64,000 nucleotides of DNA from CAVOKN01 sp963696505 (GCA_963696505.1 CAVOKN010000017.1:1-64000); one strand, 5' to 3'. Shown: positions 10,250 through 18,721, counted from the first letter of the stretch. The notes: generated by a model not told the origin, from the letters alone. Numbers and translations are program-made.

Positions 10250-11704
10250 TCAACCGATTCCGCCCAGGCACAGGTACTTAAGCTCCAGATACTCGTCCAT
10301 GCCGTAGCGCGAGCCTTCGCGGCCGACGCCGGATTGTTTCACCCCGCCGAAAGGCGCTACCTCGTTGGAGATGATGCCGGTGTTGACGCCGACAATGCCG
10401 TATTCCAGCGCCTCGCCGACCCGGAAGCAGCGCGCCAGGTCGCGGCTGTAGAAGTAGGCAGCGAGCCCGAACTCGGTGGCGTTGGCCAGCCGGATCGCCT
10501 CCGCTTCGGTGGTGAAGCGGAACAGCGGCGCCACCGGGCCGAAGGTTTCCTCGCGGGCGCACAGCATGTCCGGGGTGGCGCCGGAAATCACCGTAGGCTC
10601 GAAGAAAGTGCCACCAAGGGCGTGGCGCTTGCCGCCGGTGAGTACTCGCCCACCCTTGGCCAGCGCGTCCGCTACGTGCTCTTCGACCTTGGTCAGGGCT
10701 TGGGAGTCGATCAGCGGACCTTGGGCCACACCCGGTTCCGTGCCCTCGCCGACCTGCAGTTCCCGCACCCCGGCGGCGAGTGCTGCGGCGAAATCGTCGT
10801 AGATGCCGTCCTGCACCAGCAGACGGTTGGCGCAGACGCAGGTCTGGCCGGTGTTGCGGTACTTGGAAGCGAGCGCCCCAGCCACCGCTGCATCGAGATC
10901 CGCCTCGTCGAAAACGATGAATGGCGCGTTGCCGCCCAGTTCCAGGGAGAGTTTTTTCACCGTTGGCGCGCATTGCGCCATGAGCAGCCTGCCGACCTCG
11001 GTCGAGCCGGTGAAGGAAAGTTTGCGCACCGTGGGATTCGACGTCAGTTCGCCGCCGATCGTCACCGGATCGCCGGTGATGACGTTGATCACTCCGGCCG
11101 GAAAGCCAGCGCGCTGGGCCAGTTCCACCAGCGCCAGGGCGGTGAGCGGCGTCTGTTCCGCCGGCTTGACCACCACCGTGCAGCCGGCGGCGAGCGCCGG
11201 CGCCACCTTGCGCGTGATCATCGCGGCGGGGAAATTCCAGGGCGTGATCGCGGCGCACACCCCTACCGGCTGCTTCATCACCAGCAGGCGCTTGTCCGGC
11301 GCCGGCGAAGGGATGAGATCGCCGTAGGTGCGCTTCGCCTCCTCGGCGAACCATTCGACGAAACTGGCGGCGTAGCTCACCTCGCCCCGCGCTTCAGCCA
11401 GGGGCTTGCCCTGCTCGGCGGTCATCAGGCGGGCCAGATCCTCGGCGTTGGCCAGCATCAGCTCGAACCAGCGACGCAGGATCAGCGAGCGTTCCTTGCC
11501 AGTCTTTGCGCGCCACGTCGGCCAAGCCGTGTCGGCGGCGGCGATGACGCGCCGCGTTTCGGCAGCACCCATCTTCGGAACGCGTGCCAGTTCGGCGCCG
11601 GTCGCCGGGTTGCGCACGGCGAAGGCGGCACCATTGTCGGCAGCGATCCAGGCGCCGTCCGCCAGGCACTGACTCTTGAGCAGTCGGGGATCGTCGAGCT
11701 TCAT
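10250..11704 (-). CDS. gabD: NAD(P)-dependent succinate-semialdehyde dehydrogenase
   Basis: A 484-aa cytosolic aldehyde dehydrogenase that oxidises succinate semialdehyde to succinate, the last step of the GABA shunt. The Rossmann motif GSTEVGRLLMAQCA, the general-base region LELGGNAPFIVFDEADLD, the catalytic cysteine in GQTCVCANR and the C-terminal PFGGVKQSGVGREG are all present. Length is normal for GabD. The specific substrate rests on overall resemblance (for example PWNFPAAMITRKVAPALAAG) rather than on a unique residue. It is followed on the same strand by the macrodomain gene. Confidence 0.9.
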   Translation of the reverse strand: MKLDDPRLLKSQCLADGAWIAADNGAAFAVRNPATGAELARVPKMGAAETRRVIAAADTAWPTWRAKTGKERSLILRRWFELMLANAEDLARLMTAEQGKPLAEARGEVSYAASFVEWFAEEAKRTYGDLIPSPAPDKRLLVMKQPVGVCAAITPWNFPAAMITRKVAPALAAGCTVVVKPAEQTPLTALALVELAQRAGFPAGVINVITGDPVTIGGELTSNPTVRKLSFTGSTEVGRLLMAQCAPTVKKLSLELGGNAPFIVFDEADLDAAVAGALASKYRNTGQTCVCANRLLVQDGIYDDFAAALAAGVRELQVGEGTEPGVAQGPLIDSQALTKVEEHVADALAKGGRVLTGGKRHALGGTFFEPTVISGATPDMLCAREETFGPVAPLFRFTTEAEAIRLANATEFGLAAYFYSRDLARCFRVGEALEYGIVGVNTGIISNEVAPFGGVKQSGVGREGSRYGMDEYLELKYLCLGGIG

Positions 11705-11826
11705 GGCGCTACCTCATCGCGAAGGTGAGCCGAGTTTACCGGAACGCCTTGTATTGGAGCCGGCCGCCTAATCCGGGCCGAGGCTGCGTGCTAGATTTCC
11801 GCGGTCCCGCTTCACTAGGAGTTGCC

Positions 11827-12789
11827 ATGCCTGTTCCCGAAATCTTCCGCGACCGCATGCGGCTGCCCGTCATCGCCGCGCCGATGTTCCTCGTTTCAGG
11901 GCCGCAGCTCGTGATCGAAGCCTGCAAGGCCGGCGCTGCGGCGAGCTTTCCCAGCCTCAACGCCCGGCCCATCGAGGTGCTGGACGAGTGGCTGACGCAG
12001 ATCGAGCGCGAACTCGGGGCCGCGCAGGCGGCGAATCCGTCCGCCCCCGTCGCGCCCTATGGGGTGAACCTGATCCTCCATGCCTCCAACCCGCGCTTGA
12101 AGCAGGACTTCGAGCTGGTGATCAAGCATCGCGTGCCCTTCGTCATCACCAGCCTGGGACACCCTGGCGAGATCGCGAAGGCGGTGCATGGCTACGGCGG
12201 CCTGGTGTTCAGCGACGTGATACACGCCTACCACGCGAAGAAGGCGATCGAGGCCGGCGTGGACGGCATCATCGCCGTGGCGAGTGGCGCCGGCGGCCAC
12301 GCCGGGACGCAGAGCGCGTTCTCCCTGCTGCGCGAGATCCGCGAGTTCTGGAACGGCGTGCTGATCCTCGGCGGCTCGATCTCCGACGGCCACGCGGTGC
12401 GCGCCGCGGAAATGCTGGGCGCCGACTTCGCCTATATGGGAACGCGCTTCATCGCCACCAAGGAGGCGATGGCCCAGGACGGCTACAAGCAGATGCTGGT
12501 GGAGGCATCGGCTCGGGACATCGTCTACACCGACGCCGTTTCCGGAACCATGGCCAACTTCCTCTGGCCCAGCCTGGAGCGGGCCGGCTACAAGAAGGAG
12601 GATCTACAGCCGGGGCACAAGGCGCCCCACAGCTTCGCCGACGAGGCCAAGGCCTGGCGCGATGTGTGGAGCGCCGGCCACGGCGTGGCGACGATCCACG
12701 ATGTGCCGACCGTGGCCGAACTGGTGACGAGACTGGCGGCGGAATACCGCGCCGCCTGCGAGCAGCCGGTGAGCGCAGCGGTCGCGTAG
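11827..12789 (+). CDS. Nitronate monooxygenase (2-nitropropane dioxygenase family)
   Basis: A 320-aa FMN-dependent TIM-barrel enzyme that oxidises alkyl nitronates such as propionate-3-nitronate to carbonyl compounds and nitrite. Family features are PVIAAPMFLVSGP at the N-terminus, GVNLILH, the glycine-rich FMN phosphate site ASGAGGHAG and GADFAYMGTRFIATKEA. The ATG at 11827 follows an AGGAG site. The gene is divergent from gabD across a 122-bp gap. Related enzymes include FabK-type reductases, but the HAGTQ and MGTRF motifs favour nitronate monooxygenase. Confidence 0.88.
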   Translation: MPVPEIFRDRMRLPVIAAPMFLVSGPQLVIEACKAGAAASFPSLNARPIEVLDEWLTQIERELGAAQAANPSAPVAPYGVNLILHASNPRLKQDFELVIKHRVPFVITSLGHPGEIAKAVHGYGGLVFSDVIHAYHAKKAIEAGVDGIIAVASGAGGHAGTQSAFSLLREIREFWNGVLILGGSISDGHAVRAAEMLGADFAYMGTRFIATKEAMAQDGYKQMLVEASARDIVYTDAVSGTMANFLWPSLERAGYKKEDLQPGHKAPHSFADEAKAWRDVWSAGHGVATIHDVPTVAELVTRLAAEYRAACEQPVSAAVA

Positions 12790-12800
12790 CCCGGGGGGTC

Positions 12801-12820
12801 CCTCCCCGCCCCGGGGGAGG
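12801..12820. terminator. Palindromic CCTCCCC/GGGGAGG hairpin between convergent genes
   Basis: Seven-base arms with a GCCCCG loop lie between the nitronate monooxygenase and SDR stops. The sequence resembles the palindromes found inside cusA, cusB and polA, so it may be a member of that dispersed family reused as a terminator. Confidence 0.45.
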
Positions 12821-12855
12821 TGGCGTCCCGTGGTGACTGACTTTCGGGCCGGCGC

Positions 12856-13599
12856 CTACATATAGGCGCCGCCATTCACGTTGATCTGCTGGCCGGTGAT
12901 GTAGTCGGCATCGGCGGCGAGGAAGATCACCGCCTTGGCGATCTCGGCCGGCATACCGAAGCGGCCGAGGGGGATGCGCGACTTGATCTGGTTCTGCACG
13001 TCCTCCGGCACCTTCGACAGCATGTCGGTCAGCGTGAAGCCCGGCGCCACCACGTTCACCGTGATCCCGGAGCGCGCCAGCTCCAGTGCCACCGTCTTGG
13101 TGAAGGCGATGATGCCGCCCTTGCTGGCGCTGTAGTTGGCCTGGCCGAAGGCCGGCGCCTGGCCGTTCATCGAGCTGATGTTGATGATGCGGCCGTACTT
13201 CTGCTCCATCATCGGCTGCATTGCCGCCGTGGTGCAGAAGAACACCGCGTTGAGGTTGGTCTGAATCACCTCCAGCCAGTCCTGGTCGGTCATCTTGCGG
13301 AACGACTTGTCCCGGGTGATGCCGGCGTTGTTAACCTGGATATCCAGTCTTCCCCAGCGATCGAGTACCTTCTTGACCATGCTCCGCGCCTCGACCGGAT
13401 CGGCGACGTTGGCCTTGTCAAGCATGCACTCGCCTCCGGCGGCGGTAATGCCGGCCGCCACCTCCTCCGCCATTGCCTGGTTGGATTGGTAGTTGATCGC
13501 TACCTTGGCGCCCTCCTTTGCCAGTTCCTCCGCGATCCCGCGCCCGATGCCCCGGGATGCGCCGGTCACGATTGCGATCTTCCCTTCAAGTCTGCCCAT
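12856..13599 (-). CDS. SDR oxidoreductase, probably acetoacetyl-CoA reductase
   Basis: A 247-aa short-chain dehydrogenase. The cofactor motif TGASRGIG, the NNAG motif, catalytic Ser in ISSMNGQAPAFGQ and YSASK (Tyr and Lys) are all present. The stretch NNAGITRDKSFRKMTDQDW with TNLNAVFF resembles PhaB enzymes that reduce acetoacetyl-CoA for polyhydroxybutyrate synthesis; FabG-type 3-oxoacyl-ACP reductases are the main alternative. The ATG at 13599 is chosen because a GAGGAGGGG ribosome site lies just upstream. No phaA or phaC is adjacent, so the PHB role is inferred. Confidence 0.82.
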   Translation of the reverse strand: MGRLEGKIAIVTGASRGIGRGIAEELAKEGAKVAINYQSNQAMAEEVAAGITAAGGECMLDKANVADPVEARSMVKKVLDRWGRLDIQVNNAGITRDKSFRKMTDQDWLEVIQTNLNAVFFCTTAAMQPMMEQKYGRIINISSMNGQAPAFGQANYSASKGGIIAFTKTVALELARSGITVNVVAPGFTLTDMLSKVPEDVQNQIKSRIPLGRFGMPAEIAKAVIFLAADADYITGQQINVNGGAYM

Positions 13600-13779
13600 G
13601 TCCCCTCCTCCGAATGTGTGCTCTGCGTGGCAACGGTCACCCGCGCGGGTGCTCCGACGAAGCAGTATAGGAGGTGGGACAGGATCCGGCGAGAATTTCG
13701 GGAGGGTGATATTTCCGCGCTGCCGCAATATCATGGGCGGCTCGCGCGCCGAAAGAAGCGCGCGCATGAGGGGTTCGAC

Positions 13780-14765
13780 ATGACAAGAATATGGATTGGC
13801 GCGGCCGCGGCTTTTCTCGCGAGCGCGGCCTGGGCCGGAAATTCGAACTATGGCGTTCAGCCCGGCGCCTTGGCGGAAGTGATCGGCAAGGTCGCGGAGT
13901 GGCCGGTACCGACGCCAAAGGTTGCTCGCGGTACCGCCCCGGCACCGGACGGAAGCATCTACTTCGCGGTGATGCACGCGGACAAGATCGCGCGCTTTGA
14001 TCCGTCCACCCAGGGCTTCAAGGAATGGAAGCTGCCGGATGCGGCCCGCCCCCACGGCATCGTGGCAGATGGCGAAGGCATGGTGTGGTATGCGGGCAAC
14101 GGCAATGGCACCATAGGTCGCCTCGATCCCAAGACTGGCAAGGTCACGCAGTATCCGCTGCCCGTGGGGGGGATCCCCATTCCCTCGCTATCGGTGCCAA
14201 GGGCGCCATCTGGTTCACGGTGCAGGACGGCGGGCGGGTGGGCAGACTTGACCGTGCCACCGGCAAGATCACCGAGTACCGTTCGTCGGGCAACCCTTAC
14301 GGCATCGCCGTAGACGCGCGGGGCAATCCCTGGTTCTGCCGCATCGGCGCGGACAAACTGGGCCGCATAGACGCAGTGACTGGCGCGGTGACGGAACTGG
14401 ACACCGGGCGCGGGTCGCGGCCCCGGCGTATCGCCGCCGGCCCCGACGGAATGCTCTGGGTTACGGCCTATGGAACCGGGCTGCTGCTCAAGGTCGATCC
14501 GGTGCAGCGCCAAGTGGTCCGGACATACGCCATGCCCGCCGGATCGAGTGGCGGGCCCTACTCGGTGACAGTGGACGCTGCAGGAAGGGTCTGGGCAAAC
14601 GAAATCGATACCGATACGGTGAGCATCCTCGATCCCAAGTCCGAAACCTTTCGCGTCATCGCCCTGCCCTCCAAGGGAGTCGGCATACGCAACGCGGCGA
14701 TCGACTCGCAGGGACGCTACTGGTACGTGGGAACCCGAAACGGCCGACTGGGGATGATCGAATGA
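13780..14765 (+). CDS. Exported beta-propeller, streptogramin (virginiamycin B) lyase-like, one frameshift
   Basis: A secreted protein: signal peptide MTRIWIGAAAAFLASAAWAG, then repeated propeller blades (DGSIYFAVMHADKIARFDP, GMVWYAGNGNGTIGRLDP, GNPWFCRIGADKLGRID) like the Vgb/NHL group. Many such environmental proteins have unknown substrates and no proven role in antibiotic cleavage. The frame shifts in a run of seven Gs at 14166-14172. One more G restores VGG-DPHSLAIGAKG, and the span is one base short of a multiple of three. The corrected length is 328 aa. GAGGGG precedes the ATG. The stop overlaps the next start by four bases (ATGA), so the pair is coupled. Confidence 0.8.
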
Positions 14766-15319
14766 GCCCGAAGCGACTCGCGCTAAGTCTCCTCCTCATG
14801 CTGGCTGCCGGCATCGCAGCGGCGGAGGCAGACCCCTGGGCGGTGCTGCAGCAGGGCGGCAACGTGCTGCTGATTCGTCACGCGGCGACCGAGTTGGGCG
14901 TTGGCGACCCCCCCGATTTCCGCCTCGATGACTGCAGCACCCAGCGCAATCTCACCGATGCCGGGCGGGCGGACGCCAGACGCCTGGGCGAAATTCTGCG
15001 CTCGCGAGGCGTCCGCATCACCGCGGTGCGCTCCAGCCAGTGGTGCCGCTGTCTGGAGTCGGCGCGGCTTGCCTTCGGCAGGGTGGAGCCCTGGAGCGCA
15101 CTGAATTCGATATTCCGGGACGCTTCGCGCGAGGCCGAGCAGAACCGGGCCGTGCTTGAACTTGCCGCAACGGTCAAGCCCCCGGCAAACATCGCCCTGG
15201 TGGGCCATAGTCACAACATCCGCTCGCTGGTGGGCGTCACGCCCTCGCAATTGGAGATGGTGATCGCCCGTTACGAGGGCGGCGGCCTGAAAATCGTGGG
15301 ACGCATTCCGCCACCCTGA
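14762..15319 (+). CDS. Exported histidine phosphatase-family protein
   Basis: A 185-aa periplasmic member of the histidine phosphatase (phosphoglycerate mutase-like) superfamily. A signal peptide (LALSLLLMLAAGIAAAEA) is followed by LIRHAATE, which carries the phospho-accepting His of the usual RHG motif although the Gly is Ala here. The second catalytic region is RSSQWCRCLES and the late histidine is in VGHSHN. It overlaps the preceding propeller gene by four bases. The substrate is unknown. Related exported proteins are often annotated as phosphohistidine or lipopolysaccharide phosphatases without direct evidence. Confidence 0.85.
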   Translation: MSPKRLALSLLLMLAAGIAAAEADPWAVLQQGGNVLLIRHAATELGVGDPPDFRLDDCSTQRNLTDAGRADARRLGEILRSRGVRITAVRSSQWCRCLESARLAFGRVEPWSALNSIFRDASREAEQNRAVLELAATVKPPANIALVGHSHNIRSLVGVTPSQLEMVIARYEGGGLKIVGRIPPP

Positions 15320-15345
15320 GTTGTTCCACGCAACAGGAGCTTGTC

Positions 15346-15477
15346 ATGACACCAGGAATGAAGCTGTGCGCGCTGATGCTGCTCGCCGTGCTCGGGCTCA
15401 CCGCCTGTGCCGGGGGGGGACAGCCGACAGAGAAACCCGATCGGCCCGAGCCCACCTACCGCTACATGAACCGCTGA
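15346..15477 (+). CDS. Small lipoprotein (43 aa)
   Basis: A short gene 26 bases after the phosphatase, with an AGGAG ribosome site before ATG 15346. The product begins MTPGMKLCALMLLAVLG and has a lipobox LTAC at residues 18-21, so Cys21 should be lipidated after cleavage. The mature 23-residue peptide is Gly/Pro-rich and ends YRYMNR. This matches the class of very small lipoproteins found in many Betaproteobacteria. No function can be assigned. Confidence 0.75.
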   Translation: MTPGMKLCALMLLAVLGLTACAGGGQPTEKPDRPEPTYRYMNR

Positions 15478-15480
15478 CGA

Positions 15481-15504
15481 GTCAGCCGCCGGCCGGCGGC
15501 TGAC
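15481..15504. terminator. Perfect 24-bp palindrome between convergent genes
   Basis: A fully self-complementary GC-rich sequence centred on GGCC lies four bases after the lipoprotein stop and two bases before the dienelactone hydrolase stop. It would terminate transcription in both directions as a strong stem, although no clear U-tract follows. Confidence 0.55.
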
Positions 15505-15506
15505 TT

Positions 15507-16376
15507 CTACATGCCGTGCTGCTTGAACCAAGCCTGGAGTCGCTTCCAGCCATCTTCGGCAGCCTCCTTGCGGTAGCTCGGCCGGTAATCGGCATGGAAG
15601 GCGTGGGGTGCGTCGGGATAGACGTGGATCGCCGATTTGCCGCCGCCGGCCTTCAGCCCTTCGCGCATCTTGTCCACCGTGTCCAGCGGAATGCCCTGGT
15701 CCTGCCCGCCATAGAGCCCGAGGACTGGAGGCTTGATGTCCTTGGCCAGGTCCACCGGATGATTCGGGGTCAGCGGACTCGCGTTTCCGACGAGCCGGCC
15801 ATACCAGGCCACGCCGGCCTTGACCTGGGGATTACGGGCAGCATAGAGCCAGGTGATGCGCCCGCCCCAGCAGAAGCCGGTGATCGCCAGCCTTGAGGCG
15901 TCGCCGCCGTTGCCTCGCGCCCAAGCGACGCAGTTGTCCAGATCCACCATCACCTGGTCGTCGGCCACCTTGGCGACGACTTTGTCGAGGATTTCCTGGA
16001 TGTTCGTCATGCCCGCCACACTGCCGTGGCGGTAGTAAAGCTCCGGCGCGATGGCGAGGTAACCGAGTTTGGCGAGGCGCCGACACACGTCCTTGATGTA
16101 CTCGTGCACGCCGAAGATCTCCTGCACCACCAGCACCACCGCGAAGTTGCTTCCCTTGGCAGGCTGGGCACGGTAAGCCGGCATCGCGGTACCGTTGCTG
16201 CCGATCACCACCTCGCCGGCGGTGAGGCCCTCTGCGCCGGTGGTGATTACCTGCTGGGCCATCACCGGCTGCACCGCGGCGGCAAAACCGCTGGCGAGCA
16301 CAGACGCAACGAAGCCGCGGCGGGTGAACGGAACCTCGGGGGCGAGGCTGTCGAAGTCGGGATCCTTCTTGCTCAT
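15507..16376 (-). CDS. Tat-exported dienelactone hydrolase-family protein
   Basis: A 289-aa alpha/beta hydrolase. Residues 18-42 are a twin-arginine signal (TRRGFVASVLASGFAAAV) ending near VMAQQ, so export folded to the periplasm is likely. The catalytic Cys sits in GFCWGG, the Asp in GGQDQGIP and the His in DAPHAFHAD, the triad of dienelactone hydrolases. Classic ClcD/TfdE enzymes are cytoplasmic, and exported relatives are common but rarely characterised. No chlorocatechol genes are nearby, so the substrate is unknown. Confidence 0.9.
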   Translation of the reverse strand: MSKKDPDFDSLAPEVPFTRRGFVASVLASGFAAAVQPVMAQQVITTGAEGLTAGEVVIGSNGTAMPAYRAQPAKGSNFAVVLVVQEIFGVHEYIKDVCRRLAKLGYLAIAPELYYRHGSVAGMTNIQEILDKVVAKVADDQVMVDLDNCVAWARGNGGDASRLAITGFCWGGRITWLYAARNPQVKAGVAWYGRLVGNASPLTPNHPVDLAKDIKPPVLGLYGGQDQGIPLDTVDKMREGLKAGGGKSAIHVYPDAPHAFHADYRPSYRKEAAEDGWKRLQAWFKQHGM

Positions 16377-16451
16377 GGCGCGTCTCCTCCTGTGGGTGGG
16401 CGCGTAAAGTACGCTACCTCGTTCCCTTCATCAATCCTTGGGGGGACTGCA

Positions 16452-16631
16452 ATGAACGCTGCCGATCAGCCGATACCCGGTGCCGCAACTTCAAGACCTG
16501 CCTGAGGACATACGCAGCAAAATCCTCGCGGTGCAGGGCAAATCGGCTTCGTCGCGAACGTCATCCTGGTATTACCGCACCGGCGCGACGACGGGTTCTA
16601 CCCGCTGGGCCGGCTGCCGGGAGTCAAGTAA
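16452..16631 (+). pseudogene. Remnant of an AhpD/carboxymuconolactone decarboxylase-like peroxidase-related gene
   Basis: The translated pieces, in shifting frames, read MNAADQPIP, VPQLQDLPEDIRSKILAVQG, IGFVANVILVLPHR and DDGFYPLGRLPGVK-stop. The first three match the N-terminus and the last matches the extreme C-terminus of about 190-aa peroxidase-related proteins. Some 130 central codons, including the CxxC active site, are missing. The deletion appears to join two places that encode R-D-D/E-F, so short repeats probably mediated it. Two additional frameshifts (near 16478 and 16545) are present. The remnant cannot make a functional enzyme. Confidence 0.7.
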
Positions 16632-16632
16632 C

Positions 16633-17025
16633 CTACGGTGGGCTCAGCCTCGCGAGCACCCTGCCCAAAATCTCCCGCGCCTCATGGGCAACTGCCCGGA
16701 CTTCTTTGCTGTCCGACAGCCCCAGGAGCGGCACCGGATCCAGGAAGTGGACGGCGCTGCGCCCATCCCCCGCATCACGCACCACGACGTTGCACGGCAG
16801 CAGGGCGCCTGCCTCGGCTTCGGCGGCAAGCACCCGCTTCGCCAGCTTTGGCGCGCAGGCGCCGAGGATACGGTAGGCTGGCACATCCTCGCCCAGCTTG
16901 GCCTTCATCACCGCCTGCACATTGACGTCGCTCACTACGCCCATCCCTTCCTGCTTGAGCGCCTCGAGCAGTTTCTCGATGACCGCGGCTACGGGCTGAT
17001 CTATTTCGGTGCTGAAGACGTACAT
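16633..17025 (-). CDS. DUF302 domain protein
   Basis: A 130-aa cytoplasmic protein made of one DUF302 domain: YVFSTEIDQPVAAVIEKLLEALK, EGMGVVSDVNVQAVMKAKLG, YRILGACAPKLAKRVL and LLPCNVVVRD. The biochemical role of DUF302 is unknown, but such genes often lie with sulfur-oxidation or copper genes. The start at 17025 (MYVFSTE) matches the family. Reading upstream runs into the IS607 element, whose end lies only about 20 bases away, so the native promoter or co-transcription with the persulfide-dioxygenase gene has probably been lost. No clear ribosome site is visible. Confidence 0.8.
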   Translation of the reverse strand: MYVFSTEIDQPVAAVIEKLLEALKQEGMGVVSDVNVQAVMKAKLGEDVPAYRILGACAPKLAKRVLAAEAEAGALLPCNVVVRDAGDGRSAVHFLDPVPLLGLSDSKEVRAVAHEAREILGRVLARLSPP

Positions 17026-17035
17026 GCTGGAATCT

Positions 17036-17180
17036 GCTATCAAGAAAGTGCGCAAATATGCGCACGGTTCTTTTCCTGCCCCGACGTGTCTTGCTGACCA
17101 CATTCGTATTTGACAGGCGTGACTTTCCCGGCTGTCTCTGGAACCATTCCAGAGGCAGCGCCGCCGTTGCCGGACGGACT
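17036..17180 (-). ncRNA. Candidate omega/reRNA scaffold at the tnpB 3' end
   Basis: In characterised TnpB elements the guide RNA overlaps the 3' part of tnpB and continues past the right end of the element, where flanking DNA supplies the guide. Here the tnpB 3' end contains two hairpins: CTCTGGAATG/CATTCCAGAG-like pairing around 17140-17160 and a perfect GTGCGCA-TATT-TGCGCAC stem at 17048-17065. The exact ends are inferred. The guide would start just below about 17045. Confidence 0.4.
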
Positions 17181-18413
17181 CGCCACGGGTAGGGCAGTTG
17201 CGGTTGCCAGCCGTTCGAGGTTGCGTGCCGCGTTGAGATCGCGGTCATGGTGTGTGCCGCACTGCGCACACGTCCATTCCCGGTCGCGCAAGGCCAACGC
17301 CTCGTTTTTCCAGCCACAGACCGAACACAAGCGGCTGCTCGGATACCAGCGATCAGCAATGACCAGCCGGGTGCCGTAACGTTCAGCCTTGTATTCGAGC
17401 TTCAAGCGAAACATCCCAAAGCCCACGTCGCTGATGGCGCGGGCGAGTTTATCGTTCGCCAGCATGCCCTTGACGTTCAAATCCTCGATCACCACCGCTT
17501 GGTTTTTGCGGCAGAGCCGGATCGTGAGCTTGTGGGTGAAATCCGCTCGGACATTGGCAACGCGGGCGTGCAGCCTTGCCAATGTCGCAGCAGACTTCTT
17601 GCGATTGTTCGAAGCAGGAAGTTTCGTGCCTTTGGGCAGATTGGCCTTGGGTACAAACCCGGCCTTGACCTTCGCCGCTTCCACTTTGCGGCTCAGACGC
17701 CGTCCACGAATCTTCAGCCGGCGCAACGCCGCCTTGAGCGGTTTGGGTGCCTCAATGGCCTCGCCGCTGGACAGCGTGGCTGCGGCCTTGATGCCCAGAT
17801 CGACGCCTTCAATCGCATTGCCATTGCGTTGTCGGTAAAACACGGCATCGGGCACCTCGACCTGGATGGCAACGAACCCGCGCTCGGCAGTGCGCGATAC
17901 CGTTGCCCCGAGAATCTTTCCCTTGAAACGCAGCGCCTCACGCATCGACACATCGCCAATCTTGGGCAAGCGGATGGTTTTCCCATCTACTTTGAACTTG
18001 TCGTTGGCGACGTAAAAGCTGTCCAGACACCGCCCCTTCTTCTTGAAGGTCGGCGGATACGCCAACTTCACGCCCTGCTGGCGCAGACTGCGGCGCAGGT
18101 GTTTGCAATCAGGGGCGATACGCGCTCCTGCCTCGATGTCGGCAAAGAACCGTTTCCATGCACGAGCCAGATGCTCGAATGGTTGGGCGTGGCTGTCGCG
18201 GTGCATATCCTTGAGCCAAGGGAACAATTGGTATTTGACCGCGTTGAATTGTTTTTTGAGCGCCATCGCGTTGGGCTTTTGGCCCGCCGCGTATTGCTTG
18301 TTCCACTCATCCAGCGCCCAGTTCCACACCTTGCGCGCCGTGCCGCAGGCGCGGGCGAAGTAGTTCCCCTGTTCTTGCGTTGGACAAAGTGCGATCTTGT
18401 GGGTCAGTTGCAT
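17040..18413 (-). CDS. tnpB: TnpB, RNA-guided nuclease of the IS607 element
   Basis: A 457-aa TnpB, the family of RNA-guided DNA endonucleases ancestral to Cas12 that promote retention of IS200/IS605/IS607 elements. The RuvC triad is complete: D205 in GVDLGIKA, E310 in VVIEDLNV and D392 in HDRDLNAARN. A zinc ribbon has Cys363/366 and Cys382/385. Length is at the long end for TnpB, with a basic linker at 221-275. The ATG at 18413 overlaps the end of the middle ORF by ten bases. The last 60 or so codons run through the transposon end, where the guide RNA scaffold normally lies. The gene appears intact. Confidence 0.93.
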   Translation of the reverse strand: MQLTHKIALCPTQEQGNYFARACGTARKVWNWALDEWNKQYAAGQKPNAMALKKQFNAVKYQLFPWLKDMHRDSHAQPFEHLARAWKRFFADIEAGARIAPDCKHLRRSLRQQGVKLAYPPTFKKKGRCLDSFYVANDKFKVDGKTIRLPKIGDVSMREALRFKGKILGATVSRTAERGFVAIQVEVPDAVFYRQRNGNAIEGVDLGIKAAATLSSGEAIEAPKPLKAALRRLKIRGRRLSRKVEAAKVKAGFVPKANLPKGTKLPASNNRKKSAATLARLHARVANVRADFTHKLTIRLCRKNQAVVIEDLNVKGMLANDKLARAISDVGFGMFRLKLEYKAERYGTRLVIADRWYPSSRLCSVCGWKNEALALRDREWTCAQCGTHHDRDLNAARNLERLATATALPVASPSGNGGAASGMVPETAGKVTPVKYECGQQDTSGQEKNRAHICALS

Positions 18414-18721
18414 CGCCGGGCCTGTTCGATGGCCATTTGCGCCACACCCGCCGCAAGAATCTCGCGGGCACGCATGACCGATGCTGCCTGCGGTGCGTCA
18501 GGCCATACATCGCGATACCCCCAGAACGATGCGGCGGCGTACATATCCTCCACGCGAACCTTGCCGGGTTGCAGTGGCGCAAGCTTTGCTTCGCACTCAA
18601 TCCCGTCCAGCCGGGAATGACATAAGTAATAATCGGCCTGATGAACCTTGCTCTTACGTAACGTCACAAAGCGCCCGCATCCACCGTGGCAATAGATAGT
18701 CACTTTCTCAGCTTGGCTCAT
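18404..18721 (-). CDS. Middle ORF of the IS607 element, Cys-rich, unknown function
   Basis: A 105-aa protein that begins MSQAEKVTIYCHGGCGRFV and contains four cysteines spaced C-x3-C-x19-C-x8-C, a plausible zinc-binding knuckle. A helical tail (MRAREILAAGVAQMAIEQARR) follows. It overlaps tnpA by 14 bases at its start and tnpB by ten at its end, so all three genes should be translated from one message. Standard IS607 elements carry only tnpA and tnpB. I do not recognise a family. It could be a passenger, a transposition regulator or a TnpB accessory. An alternative start three codons upstream (18730) exists. Confidence 0.75.
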   Translation of the reverse strand: MSQAEKVTIYCHGGCGRFVTLRKSKVHQADYYLCHSRLDGIECEAKLAPLQPGKVRVEDMYAAASFWGYRDVWPDAPQAASVMRAREILAAGVAQMAIEQARRCN

